NCBI GenBank assembly: GCA_902462665.1
Contig: CABQCM010000046.1
Span: forward strand, 1-8,099
Direction: 5' to 3'
Source: an uncultured Oscillospiraceae bacterium
GTDB taxonomy: Bacteria; Bacillota; Clostridia; Oscillospirales; Acutalibacteraceae
Length of the DNA: 8,099 nucleotides
Shown here: in pieces, positions 1-5,404 of the stretch
How the letters are laid out: every line of letters begins with the position of its first letter
Numbering within the stretch: position 1 is the first letter of the stretch
The notes under the pieces: generated by a model
The model's input: only the letters and a program-made list of their open reading frames with translations
The model's database searches: none
What the model was told of the DNA's origin: nothing
Translations under genes and position numbers: made by a program

Positions 1-1914
1 CCCCTCGGTAATGCCGGTGTACTGATACCGGCTGCGATTGACCGAAAAGGCGTAGGCATACCGTACCGGGGTTCCCGTCGCGCTGTACCGCTTGACCTGA
101 ATCTTATAATCGCTGCTAGAAGCGGAAGGGGTGACATACACCATTTCGCCAGAGGAGGTCGTTTTGGCAGAAGATTTCATGAAGGTACTGCCACGGTATA
201 AGCTTAAATTCAAATCGATTTTGGAACCGGCCGAGGTGGCGCTCGCCGGTTCGGCCGACCATGCCAGACTGACGTTTAGGCCGGTGGAGCCGTAAGCGGG
301 CTGATTGAAACGGATTTCCTCCTGCGTAGCGGTGCTGCTCATCGTATGAATGTTGTAATGATGGCTACCCGCAATGGCGACCGCTTTGTAGGGGTCCATC
401 GCCCCTGCGCCCTGACGTTTCGTTAGGCCATCGGTCATTGCCTCACCCGGAAGAGCGTCATTGGGATCGGCTTTTACTTTTCGGTGGCAGGAGGCCATCA
501 AAATCGCCTTGACCGCCTCGGGCTGGGTGGTTAAAGCAGGACGAAGCTGGTACAGCAGCGCCACGGTACCGGTGACCACAGGAGCGGCAAAGCTGGTTCC
601 GGGCACACTTATTATTGGATTGCCGGCCATATCTTTGTCCCTCATCTCAGGCATATCGGCAATCAGGTCCGGCTTAAAGCACCCGGTCGTGTCGTTGTAA
701 CCGCTCACATCGTATAGAACATCGTCATTCGGCTCTTTAGTACCTGCGTTATAAAAGCCGCCTACCGTAATGACGTTGTAGGCCAACCCGGGAGAATTGA
801 CCCGTATACCATAATTTCCAGCAGCCACCACAAAGGTCAACCGTTTGGAACGCACCATGTAATCTAGATAAACTTCCGACGGTGAATAATCCAAATCTCT
901 TTGCCCACGAAACTGCATAGAACAGTTGATCACATGAACGCCCGCATTGCATTGATTGGTAATTGCTTGGATGATGTCGGAGCTCCCCAGCTTATCCTCA
1001 TCTAACATGTCACTAGATGAAGAATAAATACTGGCGGCGGGGGCCACCCCATTGGCACCAGCGGCCACTCTGGCGACCTCGGTAGAGTGGAGCTTATATT
1101 CATTGACATAAGGCGCCAGATAGGTAATCCGGGAGGCGGCGATATCCTCGTGAGACTGCACCTTCCCCACGTCAAAAATGCCAATTTTAACCCCTTTTCC
1201 CGTCAAGCCCACCTCGCTGCGGATTCGCCCAATCGAGGTGGCCGATATGGTTGAGGCTAAGGTGTCTGCGCAGGGCTCTGCGACTTCATCCATATCGTAA
1301 TAATAGAGCGCGGTGACCTTGGGATGTTTGGCCAACCGTTCGATATCGCTCGATTCCACATACACCAGATACACCGGTGCCTGCGTCTCGGTCATAATGA
1401 GGTTTCCCTCCGAAATGCCGAGAGACTGAAAAATCGCGGCGTTTTTCTCGGCCAGCATATCCTTTTGTACCGAGCGAAGCTCCCGCAAATAAGTATCGGC
1501 CCGCTGCGCTTCCACCGCTCTTGCCTCCTGGGTTCGGTCTATGTAAGCTTCAAATTCCGCTTTCACCTGCCGGTTGGTTTCATCATCCGCTTCGGACATA
1601 CCAGCCACCCGCTCGGCCAGTTGGTCGGACAGCGGCTCGTCAATCACGCTCAGGTTTGCTTCCCGAAGCCCGGTTCTGGCATATACAGTTTGCTCCGCCG
1701 CCGCTTCGTCAATGTCCTCCATCCACAGCCAGATGGGCAGTCTCTCCTCGCCCGCCTGCATTTTTTCCAATAGATAAGGCTGTATTTTATCCTGCCACGA
1801 TACTGTGACAGCAGTCCCCACCGCTGAATCCAAGCCATAGGCTATGGTAGAATTTGCCACAATTAAAGCGGAAAGCACTACTAAAAACGTTTTGTATAAA
1901 GCTTGTTTTCTCAT
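1..1914 (-). CDS. Secreted subtilisin-like (S8) serine protease, 3' end outside window
   Basis: Translating the minus strand from the ATG at 1914 gives 638 open codons that run off the left edge. An AAGAAGGA ribosome binding site (1921-1928) lies 6 bases upstream. Residues 1-27 look like a Sec signal peptide: MRKQ, then a hydrophobic stretch, with no lipobox. Residues 30-215 form a long propeptide with an E/R/A-rich helical part (about 95-160) and an I9-like end (VYLVYVESSDIERLAKHPKV). The S8 domain spans about 225-515, with Asp248 (IFDVG), His276 (LHSTEVA), oxyanion Asn367 (VVAAGN) and Ser441 (GTSFAAP), in normal order and spacing. Residues 525-625 look like a beta-sandwich C-terminal domain (NLSLYRGS, YKIQVKRYS). 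An extracellular endopeptidase, made as a self-inhibited zymogen, is the likely product. Motifs around the triad are atypical (DVG, HST, SMQ). It is divergent from the pyrH cluster, and no substrate is evident. Confidence 0.93.
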   Translation of the reverse strand, partial: MRKQALYKTFLVVLSALIVANSTIAYGLDSAVGTAVTVSWQDKIQPYLLEKMQAGEERLPIWLWMEDIDEAAAEQTVYARTGLREANLSVIDEPLSDQLAERVAGMSEADDETNRQVKAEFEAYIDRTQEARAVEAQRADTYLRELRSVQKDMLAEKNAAIFQSLGISEGNLIMTETQAPVYLVYVESSDIERLAKHPKVTALYYYDMDEVAEPCADTLASTISATSIGRIRSEVGLTGKGVKIGIFDVGKVQSHEDIAASRITYLAPYVNEYKLHSTEVARVAAGANGVAPAASIYSSSSDMLDEDKLGSSDIIQAITNQCNAGVHVINCSMQFRGQRDLDYSPSEVYLDYMVRSKRLTFVVAAGNYGIRVNSPGLAYNVITVGGFYNAGTKEPNDDVLYDVSGYNDTTGCFKPDLIADMPEMRDKDMAGNPIISVPGTSFAAPVVTGTVALLYQLRPALTTQPEAVKAILMASCHRKVKADPNDALPGEAMTDGLTKRQGAGAMDPYKAVAIAGSHHYNIHTMSSTATQEEIRFNQPAYGSTGLNVSLAWSAEPASATSAGSKIDLNLSLYRGSTFMKSSAKTTSSGEMVYVTPSASSSDYKIQVKRYSATGTPVRYAYAFSVNRSRYQYTGITEG

Positions 1915-1952
1915 GCTGCATCCTTCTTTCAAAAATAATTTCGATTTCCTTT

Positions 1953-2015
1953 TTACAGTGTGCGGCTCAACGCCAATAACAATGGAACTGCTTCCACAAC
2001 AAGCAGCATAGCCAC
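1953..2015 (-). CDS. Possible 20-residue hydrophobic leader peptide upstream of the protease
   Basis: On the minus strand a GTG at 2015 is preceded, at 7 bases, by AGGAGG (2023-2028), the best ribosome binding site in this region. The reading frame gives VAMLLVVEAVPLLLALSRTL (first residue Met if initiated) and a TAA at 1953-1955. An in-frame stop lies not far upstream, and an alternative ATG is two codons in. The ORF sits wholly inside the predicted protease 5' UTR, 38 bases before the protease ATG. The peptide is hydrophobic with a short basic tail; I recognise no family. It could be a translated leader that sets downstream expression, a small membrane peptide, or chance. The strong ribosome binding site is the main support. 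Confidence 0.42.
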   Translation of the reverse strand: MAMLLVVEAVPLLLALSRTL

Positions 2016-2075
2016 AGCTGTCCCTCCTTTCTCACGAAGGATATCAAGAATTCCCCGCTTCTAACTTTAAGTAAT

Positions 2076-2104
2076 ATTATACCATAAATTATTTAATTTG
2101 TAAA
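2076..2104 (-). promoter_or_regulatory. Sigma-A-type promoter for the leader ORF and protease
   Basis: Read on the minus strand, the -35 box is TTTACA (2099-2104), the spacer is exactly 17 bases, and the -10 box is a perfect TATAAT (2076-2081). An extended -10 TG lies one base before it (TGGTATAAT). Transcription should start near 2069, giving a 5' UTR of about 155 bases that contains the small leader ORF. The surrounding DNA is very AT-rich, as expected for an UP-like region. Confidence 0.8.
2086..2099. repeat. 14-base inverted repeat in the protease promoter spacer
   Basis: AAATTA, TT, TAATTT is a perfect inverted repeat with 6-base arms. It fills the spacer between the -10 and -35 boxes of the protease promoter and overlaps the -35 box by one base. 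This is a classic place for a repressor site. The region is so AT-rich that chance symmetry is plausible, and I cannot name a matching regulator. Confidence 0.3.
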
Positions 2105-2289
2105 TATATTCTAATTTTATGCACCTATTGTACTCCCCAAATACTCGGTAAAACAGACTGGGTTCCCAGCTTTGCATTTATCGGTTGCCGGCCTAAAAAT
2201 GGAATAACCAGCAAAACGGTTTTCTGGTTTGTCGCCCGGCTAGCACACCGCCTTTCTCATCCCAATTTTGGAAAAAAGTCGTTTTGCAC
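2105..2289. other. Divergent intergenic stretch between the two promoters, no gene seen
   Basis: I see no supported coding sequence here. The stretch holds several inverted repeats: CTGGG-TT-CCCAG (2158-2169), a bulged 10-pair hairpin (2206-2229) that could be framed by GCCGG (2187-2191) and CCGGC (2236-2240), and an 8-base pair of inverted copies, GCAAAACG (2211-2218) and CGTTTTGC (2280-2287). It lies upstream of both predicted transcription starts, so these may act as DNA sites, belong to an unseen small transcript, or be remnants. Confidence 0.5.
2206..2229. repeat. Bulged hairpin in the divergent intergenic region
   Basis: AACCAG plus AAAA (with a bulged C at 2212) can pair with TTTT plus CTGGTT, leaving a CGG loop (2217-2219). 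No T run follows on the plus strand. On the minus strand the next bases are ATTCCATTTTT, a weak terminator-like tail, but no gene upstream on that strand needs one. Its role is unknown. Confidence 0.4.
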
Positions 2290-2318
2290 TTTACAACATG
2301 GTCAAAATAGGGTAAAAT
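2290..2318 (+). promoter_or_regulatory. Sigma-A-type promoter for the pyrH cluster
   Basis: TTTACA (2290-2295), a 17-base spacer, then TAAAAT (2313-2318). Transcription should start near 2325, leaving a leader of about 95 bases before pyrH. This is the only convincing plus-strand promoter I see in the window, so it probably drives pyrH and at least part of the downstream cluster. Its -35 box is identical to that of the divergent protease promoter. Confidence 0.72.
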
Positions 2319-2339
2319 AACCGCGAGCGGTTCTTTTTT
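2319..2339 (+). terminator. Small terminator-like hairpin with T6, overlapping the pyrH transcription start
   Basis: AACCG-CGAG-CGGTT (2319-2332) forms a 5-pair stem with a 4-base loop, followed by C and six T (2334-2339). Beyond one T/C mismatch, AAAA (2314-2317) can pair with TTTT (2334-2337). It begins right after the pyrH -10 box, so it cannot fold fully in RNA started there. It would stop transcripts coming from further left, although no plus-strand gene is visible there. It may be a remnant from a lost upstream neighbour, or shield the cluster from read-through. Confidence 0.4.
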
Positions 2340-2346
2340 CTTGCTT

Positions 2347-2376
2347 GGGCGATTTCACAGGAAGGTTTCCACGCCC
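2347..2376 (+). promoter_or_regulatory. Possible stem-loop in the pyrH 5' leader
   Basis: GGGCG (2347-2351) can pair with CGCCC (2372-2376), enclosing an inner GGAA-GGT-TTCC hairpin (2360-2370). It lies inside the predicted pyrH leader. I see no PyrR-type binding loop, T-box or other riboswitch signature, and no terminator follows, so any role in control is a guess. Confidence 0.3.
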
Positions 2377-2407
2377 TCGCTACGTGTCAAAAAAGATGTG
2401 AAATATT

Positions 2408-2412
2408 AGGAG
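2408..2412 (+). promoter_or_regulatory. Ribosome binding site that sets the pyrH start
   Basis: AGGAG at 2408-2412 is followed by an 8-base spacer and TTG at 2421. A GTG at 2412, in the same frame, shares its first base with this site and so cannot be served by it. The site therefore favours TTG 2421, and the resulting N-terminus also fits the family better. Confidence 0.7.
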
Positions 2413-2420
2413 TGGTAAGA

Positions 2421-3137
2421 TTGGCTCAGGAGTCCTCTGTCCGATATCCCCGCGTGCTGCTCAAGCTCAGCGGCGAGGTTTTAGCCGGCGCTCAGAAAAC
2501 CGGACTTGATTTTGACATTGTTCTCACCATCTGCAAAAGCATCAAAAAGTGCGTCGATGCTGGCGCGCAAATTGCGATTGTAGTGGGTGGAGGCAACTTC
2601 TGGCGAGGGCGTTCCTCCGGCCAGATGGACCGTACCCGCGCCGACCATATGGGGATGCTTGCCACCGTGATCAACGCGCTTGCCCTAGCCGATGCGCTCG
2701 AGCAAACCGGCGTGACCGCTCGGGTAGAAACCGCAATCGCCATGCAGCAGATTGCCGAACCATACATTCGCGGCAAAGCCGTGCGTCACCTGGAAAAGGG
2801 ACGGGTCGTGGTTTTCGGCTGCGGCACCGGCAATCCCTTCTTTTCCACCGACACGGGCGCTGCGCTGCGGGCTGCTGAGATCGACGCCGACATCATCCTC
2901 AAAGCAACCAACGTCGACGGGGTATACGACAGCGATCCCAAAACCAACCCGAACGCCCAAAAGTATGATACGTTAACCCATCAGGATATTTTAAGCCGAC
3001 AGCTCGGGGTGATGGACTCGACCGCCGCCTCTCTGTGCCGCGATAACCACATGCCCATTTTGGTTTTCAATTTAAGCGATCCCGACAATATTTATCGCGC
3101 CATTTTGGGTGAGGAAATCGGTACCCTGGTAAAATAA
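2421..3137 (+). CDS. pyrH: UMP kinase (uridylate kinase)
   Basis: This enzyme phosphorylates UMP to UDP with ATP in the cytoplasm, in the pyrimidine nucleotide pathway. It belongs to the amino acid kinase family and is usually a GTP-activated, UTP-inhibited hexamer. From TTG 2421 the protein has 238 residues, the usual length. It starts MAQESSVRYPRVLLKLSGE, with the Lys15 phosphate-binding motif KLSGE, GGGN (56-59), WRG (61-63), the acceptor-site motif GTGNPFFSTDT (135-145) and the nucleotide-binding stretch KATNVDGVYDSDP (161-173). A GTG nine bases upstream would add three residues but overlaps the ribosome binding site. It is the first gene of the plus-strand cluster, with its own promoter at 2290-2318 and a gap of 77 bases to frr. 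The usual upstream neighbour tsf is absent. Confidence 0.97.
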   Translation: MAQESSVRYPRVLLKLSGEVLAGAQKTGLDFDIVLTICKSIKKCVDAGAQIAIVVGGGNFWRGRSSGQMDRTRADHMGMLATVINALALADALEQTGVTARVETAIAMQQIAEPYIRGKAVRHLEKGRVVVFGCGTGNPFFSTDTGAALRAAEIDADIILKATNVDGVYDSDPKTNPNAQKYDTLTHQDILSRQLGVMDSTAASLCRDNHMPILVFNLSDPDNIYRAILGEEIGTLVK

Positions 3138-3175
3138 ATCCATTCGAAATTTATCTTTGTTCGTTATTCCATTAC

Positions 3176-3191
3176 GGCGGCATCGTCCGCC
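3176..3191 (+). other. GC-rich hairpin between pyrH and frr
   Basis: GGCGG (3176-3180), loop CATCGT, CCGCC (3187-3191). No U tract follows, so it is not an intrinsic terminator. It could stabilise or be processed from the polycistronic mRNA. It sits just before the frr ribosome binding site AAAGGA (3197-3202). Confidence 0.45.
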
Positions 3192-3214
3192 CACAGAAAG
3201 GACAGTGTCACACT

Positions 3215-3769
3215 ATGGATCAACTGTACACCACCGCGCAGGAAAAGATGGAGAAGAGCCTCGGCGCTCTTCAAAATGAGCTGGCCACACTGCGGGCCGG
3301 TCGCGCTACCCCAGCGGTACTCGACCGCGTCATGGTCGATTATTATGGCGTTCCCACCGCTGTCAACCAAATGTCCTCCGTTTCGGTCGTGGAAGCGCGT
3401 ATTCTGCAAATCCAGCCCTACGATGTTTCCACTCTCAAGGATATTGAAAAAGCCATTTTGGCTTCCGACCTTGGCCTTACTCCACAAAATGACGGCCGGG
3501 TAATTCGTTTGAATTTCCCCCAGCCCACCGAGGAACGTCGCAAGGAGCTGGCCAAGCAAGCCGCCAAAATGGGAGAGGACGCCAAGGTGGCTATCCGCTC
3601 CATTCGCCGCGACATTCTCGACAAGTATAAGGCAATGAAAAAGAACTCGGAAATCACCGAGGATGACCTAAAGCAAAACGAAGATAAAATCCAGAAGCTG
3701 ACGGACAAATTTTGCAAGGAGGCCGACGAAATCACGGCCAAGAAGTCCAAAGAGATCACCGAAATCTAA
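3215..3769 (+). CDS. frr: Ribosome recycling factor
   Basis: RRF works with EF-G to split the post-termination ribosome so that subunits and mRNA can be reused. The protein has 184 residues, essentially the same as the family's 185. It shows the expected three-helix-bundle pattern: an N-terminal helix (about 2-28, ending LRAGRATP), the beta-rich second domain (about 31-104, with YYGVPTAVNQMSSVSVVEAR and LNFPQPTEERRKEL at its end), and long C-terminal helices with AIRSIRRD (127-133), whose arginines are conserved for ribosome contact. AAAGGA (3197-3202) is 12 bases before the ATG, rather far. The intervening AGTG-TCA-CACT (3204-3214) could fold and shorten the distance. It lies between pyrH and uppS, as in most Firmicutes. 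Confidence 0.97.
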   Translation: MDQLYTTAQEKMEKSLGALQNELATLRAGRATPAVLDRVMVDYYGVPTAVNQMSSVSVVEARILQIQPYDVSTLKDIEKAILASDLGLTPQNDGRVIRLNFPQPTEERRKELAKQAAKMGEDAKVAIRSIRRDILDKYKAMKKNSEITEDDLKQNEDKIQKLTDKFCKEADEITAKKSKEITEI

Positions 3770-3779
3770 CCATGACGCT

Positions 3780-3813
3780 AAGCATTGCTCCTCTTAACCG
3801 AGGGGCAATGTTT
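3780..3813 (+). other. Strong hairpin between frr and uppS (processing site or partial terminator)
   Basis: Bases 3783-3793 pair with 3800-3810 as an 11-pair stem with one G-U pair around the loop TTAACC. A3780, A3781 and G3782 can extend it to 14 pairs with T3811-T3813. Only TTT then GCTGTT follows, and the three T are used in the stem, so the U tract is poor. Complete termination is unlikely; partial attenuation or mRNA end formation behind frr is more plausible. The uppS ribosome binding site starts 14 bases further on. Confidence 0.55.
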
Positions 3814-3839
3814 GCTGTTAAAAGGCTGGAGGATATCCC

Positions 3840-4504
3840 ATGCTGTTTCGCAAAAAAACGACGCCCATCGAGACGATCAAACCCCGTCATATCGGCGTTA
3901 TTATGGATGGCAACGGCCGGTGGGCCAAAAAGCGGGGACTCCCCCGTTCAGCGGGTCATTCGGCAGGCGCCAATGTATTTCGCTCCATCTGTCGGTACGC
4001 CAACTCCATCGGCATTGAATATATGACCTTTTACACCTTTTCCACCGAGAACTGGAAGCGGCCTAAGGATGAGGTTGACGCGCTCGTTTTATCGGGGATC
4101 GTTCCCGTCTGCCGGAGGATTTGCAGGCTCTTATGGCCGAAAACGAGGAAACCTCCAAGGACGCTACCGGCATGGTGGTTACTCTTGCCATCAACTATGG
4201 CGGGCAGGATGAAATTCTTCACGCAGCCGCGCAACTGTTTCGGCAAATGCAGGCTCAGGGCAAGAATCCGGAAAAGTTCACTGCAGAGGAATTTGCCGCC
4301 CATTTGTATACCGCCGGTATGCCCGATCCCGACCTCATCATTCGCCCAAGCGGAGAATTAAGGCTATCCAATTTTCTTACCTGGCAGTCGGCCTACGCCG
4401 AGCTATGGTTTTCCAACGTACTCTGGCCTGATTTTTCGTCCAAGCATCTGGATGCGGCTATCGAGGAGTATGCACGGCGCAACCGTCGGTTTGGCGGGCT
4501 GTAA
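3840..4504 (+). pseudogene. uppS: Undecaprenyl diphosphate synthase, frameshifted with an internal deletion
   Basis: UppS adds eight isopentenyl units to farnesyl diphosphate to make the C55 carrier lipid for cell-wall synthesis. GGAGGA (3828-3833) lies 6 bases before the ATG. The first 82 codons are normal: HIGVIMDGNGRWAK (17-30, catalytic Asp23), GHSAGA, and FSTENWKRPKDEVDAL (67-82), ending at 4085. The conserved sequence resumes in another frame at about 4085 with RFIGDRSRLPEDLQALMAEN, then INYGG, RPSGELRLSNFLTWQSAYAELWF and VLWPDF, to TAA at 4502-4504. The halves total 221 residues against about 245 in the family. Roughly 22 residues, matching the helix beside the product tunnel, are gone, and the frame change requires a net loss of 3k+1 bases (about 67). 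Left in frame, the first half would read 91 unrelated codons to a stop at 4359-4361. The flanking genes are intact. An assembly error is possible, since the gene is usually essential. Confidence 0.9.
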
Positions 4505-4534
4505 AGGCCAAAACGTTGATAAAGGGAGGAATGA

Positions 4535-5389
4535 ATGGTGCTCACACGAATCATTACCGGAGCGGTCGGCATCGTGTTGTTTGCCATTATTATTTTGTGC
4601 GCGAAGATTCCCTTCGTGGTAGAAACCGCCGTCGCTCTTCTTGCTGTTTTGGCCGTGTGGGAGTTGTTTCAGGCTGCAGGACTTCATAAAGATAAGGCAC
4701 TGTGTCTGATGAGCATCGGATTTGTGGCTCTCATTCCCTTTTTGGGTACCCAGCCCCTGTGGATGAGCGCGCTTTGCTTTTTGTATACCGTAGCACTGTT
4801 TTTGCGTCTTATCCGCCACGAAACCCTGCGCGGCGGTATTGACGCGGTAGGGCTCCCCTTCTTTTTCAGCATTACCATTTCTTTTTCTTTTTCCTCGCTC
4901 GTTTTTCTGCGCGATTCTTATCGCGCCGGCATCGGATTGACGCAAGACGACAGCGTGTTTTTCATCGTGCTGGCGGCGGCCGGTGCTTGGCTTGCCGACG
5001 CGGGCGCTTACTTTGTCGGTCGTTTTTTGGGACGGCACAAACTGGCTCCTATCATCAGCCCCAATAAAACAGTGGAGGGTTTTATTGGCGGCATCGCAAC
5101 CAACATCATTGGCTTTTGGGTGGCCGGATGGATTTACAGCGTCTGTTTTGCGGCGGCGGTCAACTATCCTCTACTGATTATCATGGGTTTGGTTTCGGCG
5201 CTGCTCGGCACGTTGGGGGATCTTTCGGCCTCCTACATTAAGCGCTCGTTCCACATCAAGGACTTTGGCAATATCATGCCGGGGCACGGCGGCATTCTGG
5301 ATCGATTCGACAGTCTGCTGCTGGTTTCCCCTTTCCTTTACATTATAATTCGGCTGGTCCATCCGATCTGGCCTATCATTATTCATTGA
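4535..5389 (+). CDS. cdsA: Phosphatidate cytidylyltransferase (CDP-diglyceride synthase)
   Basis: This integral membrane enzyme makes CDP-diacylglycerol from CTP and phosphatidic acid, the branch point for bacterial phospholipids. The 284-residue protein has several hydrophobic segments (about 6-24, 30-48, 57-73, 77-92, 107-125, 140-160, 186-206, 211-228, 261-282). The family signature lies at 233-259: Ser233, Lys236-Arg237, Lys242-Asp243, Pro249, His251-Gly252-Gly253 and Asp256-Arg257-Phe258-Asp259. Upstream are the conserved Asp155 region (ADAGAYFVGR) and SPNKTVEGFIGG (175-186). GGGAGGA (4524-4530) precedes the ATG closely; a GTG at 4538 in the same frame has better spacing and would remove only the first residue. 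The gap is 30 bases from uppS and 15 to dxr. Confidence 0.96.
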   Translation: MVLTRIITGAVGIVLFAIIILCAKIPFVVETAVALLAVLAVWELFQAAGLHKDKALCLMSIGFVALIPFLGTQPLWMSALCFLYTVALFLRLIRHETLRGGIDAVGLPFFFSITISFSFSSLVFLRDSYRAGIGLTQDDSVFFIVLAAAGAWLADAGAYFVGRFLGRHKLAPIISPNKTVEGFIGGIATNIIGFWVAGWIYSVCFAAAVNYPLLIIMGLVSALLGTLGDLSASYIKRSFHIKDFGNIMPGHGGILDRFDSLLLVSPFLYIIIRLVHPIWPIIIH

Positions 5390-5404
5390 ACGGGAGAATA
5401 GATA

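Noticed and set aside
1324..1773. Plus-strand open frame of 149 codons
   Set aside because: It is antisense to the well-supported protease gene, has no ribosome binding site and no recognisable domain.
2172..2199. TTGCAT with TAAAAA as a further plus-strand promoter
   Set aside because: Only 3 of 6 and 4 of 6 matches with a 16-base spacer; the promoter at 2290-2318 is far better.
2321..2420. T-box, PyrR or other known riboswitch in the pyrH leader
   Set aside because: No T-box core, PyrR loop or terminator/antiterminator pair is visible; only a small stem-loop at 2347-2376.
3712..4026. Plus-strand frame bridging frr and uppS
   Set aside because: It overlaps both conserved genes in another frame, and the hairpin between them explains the gap better.
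4531..4533. ATG directly after GGGAGGA before cdsA
   Set aside because: It touches the ribosome binding site and opens the wrong frame; ATG 4535 or GTG 4538 give CdsA.
4403..5038. Minus-strand open frame of 211 codons
   Set aside because: It lies opposite uppS and cdsA; the composition is low-complexity (many Lys, Gln, His), as expected for the complement of a membrane-protein gene.
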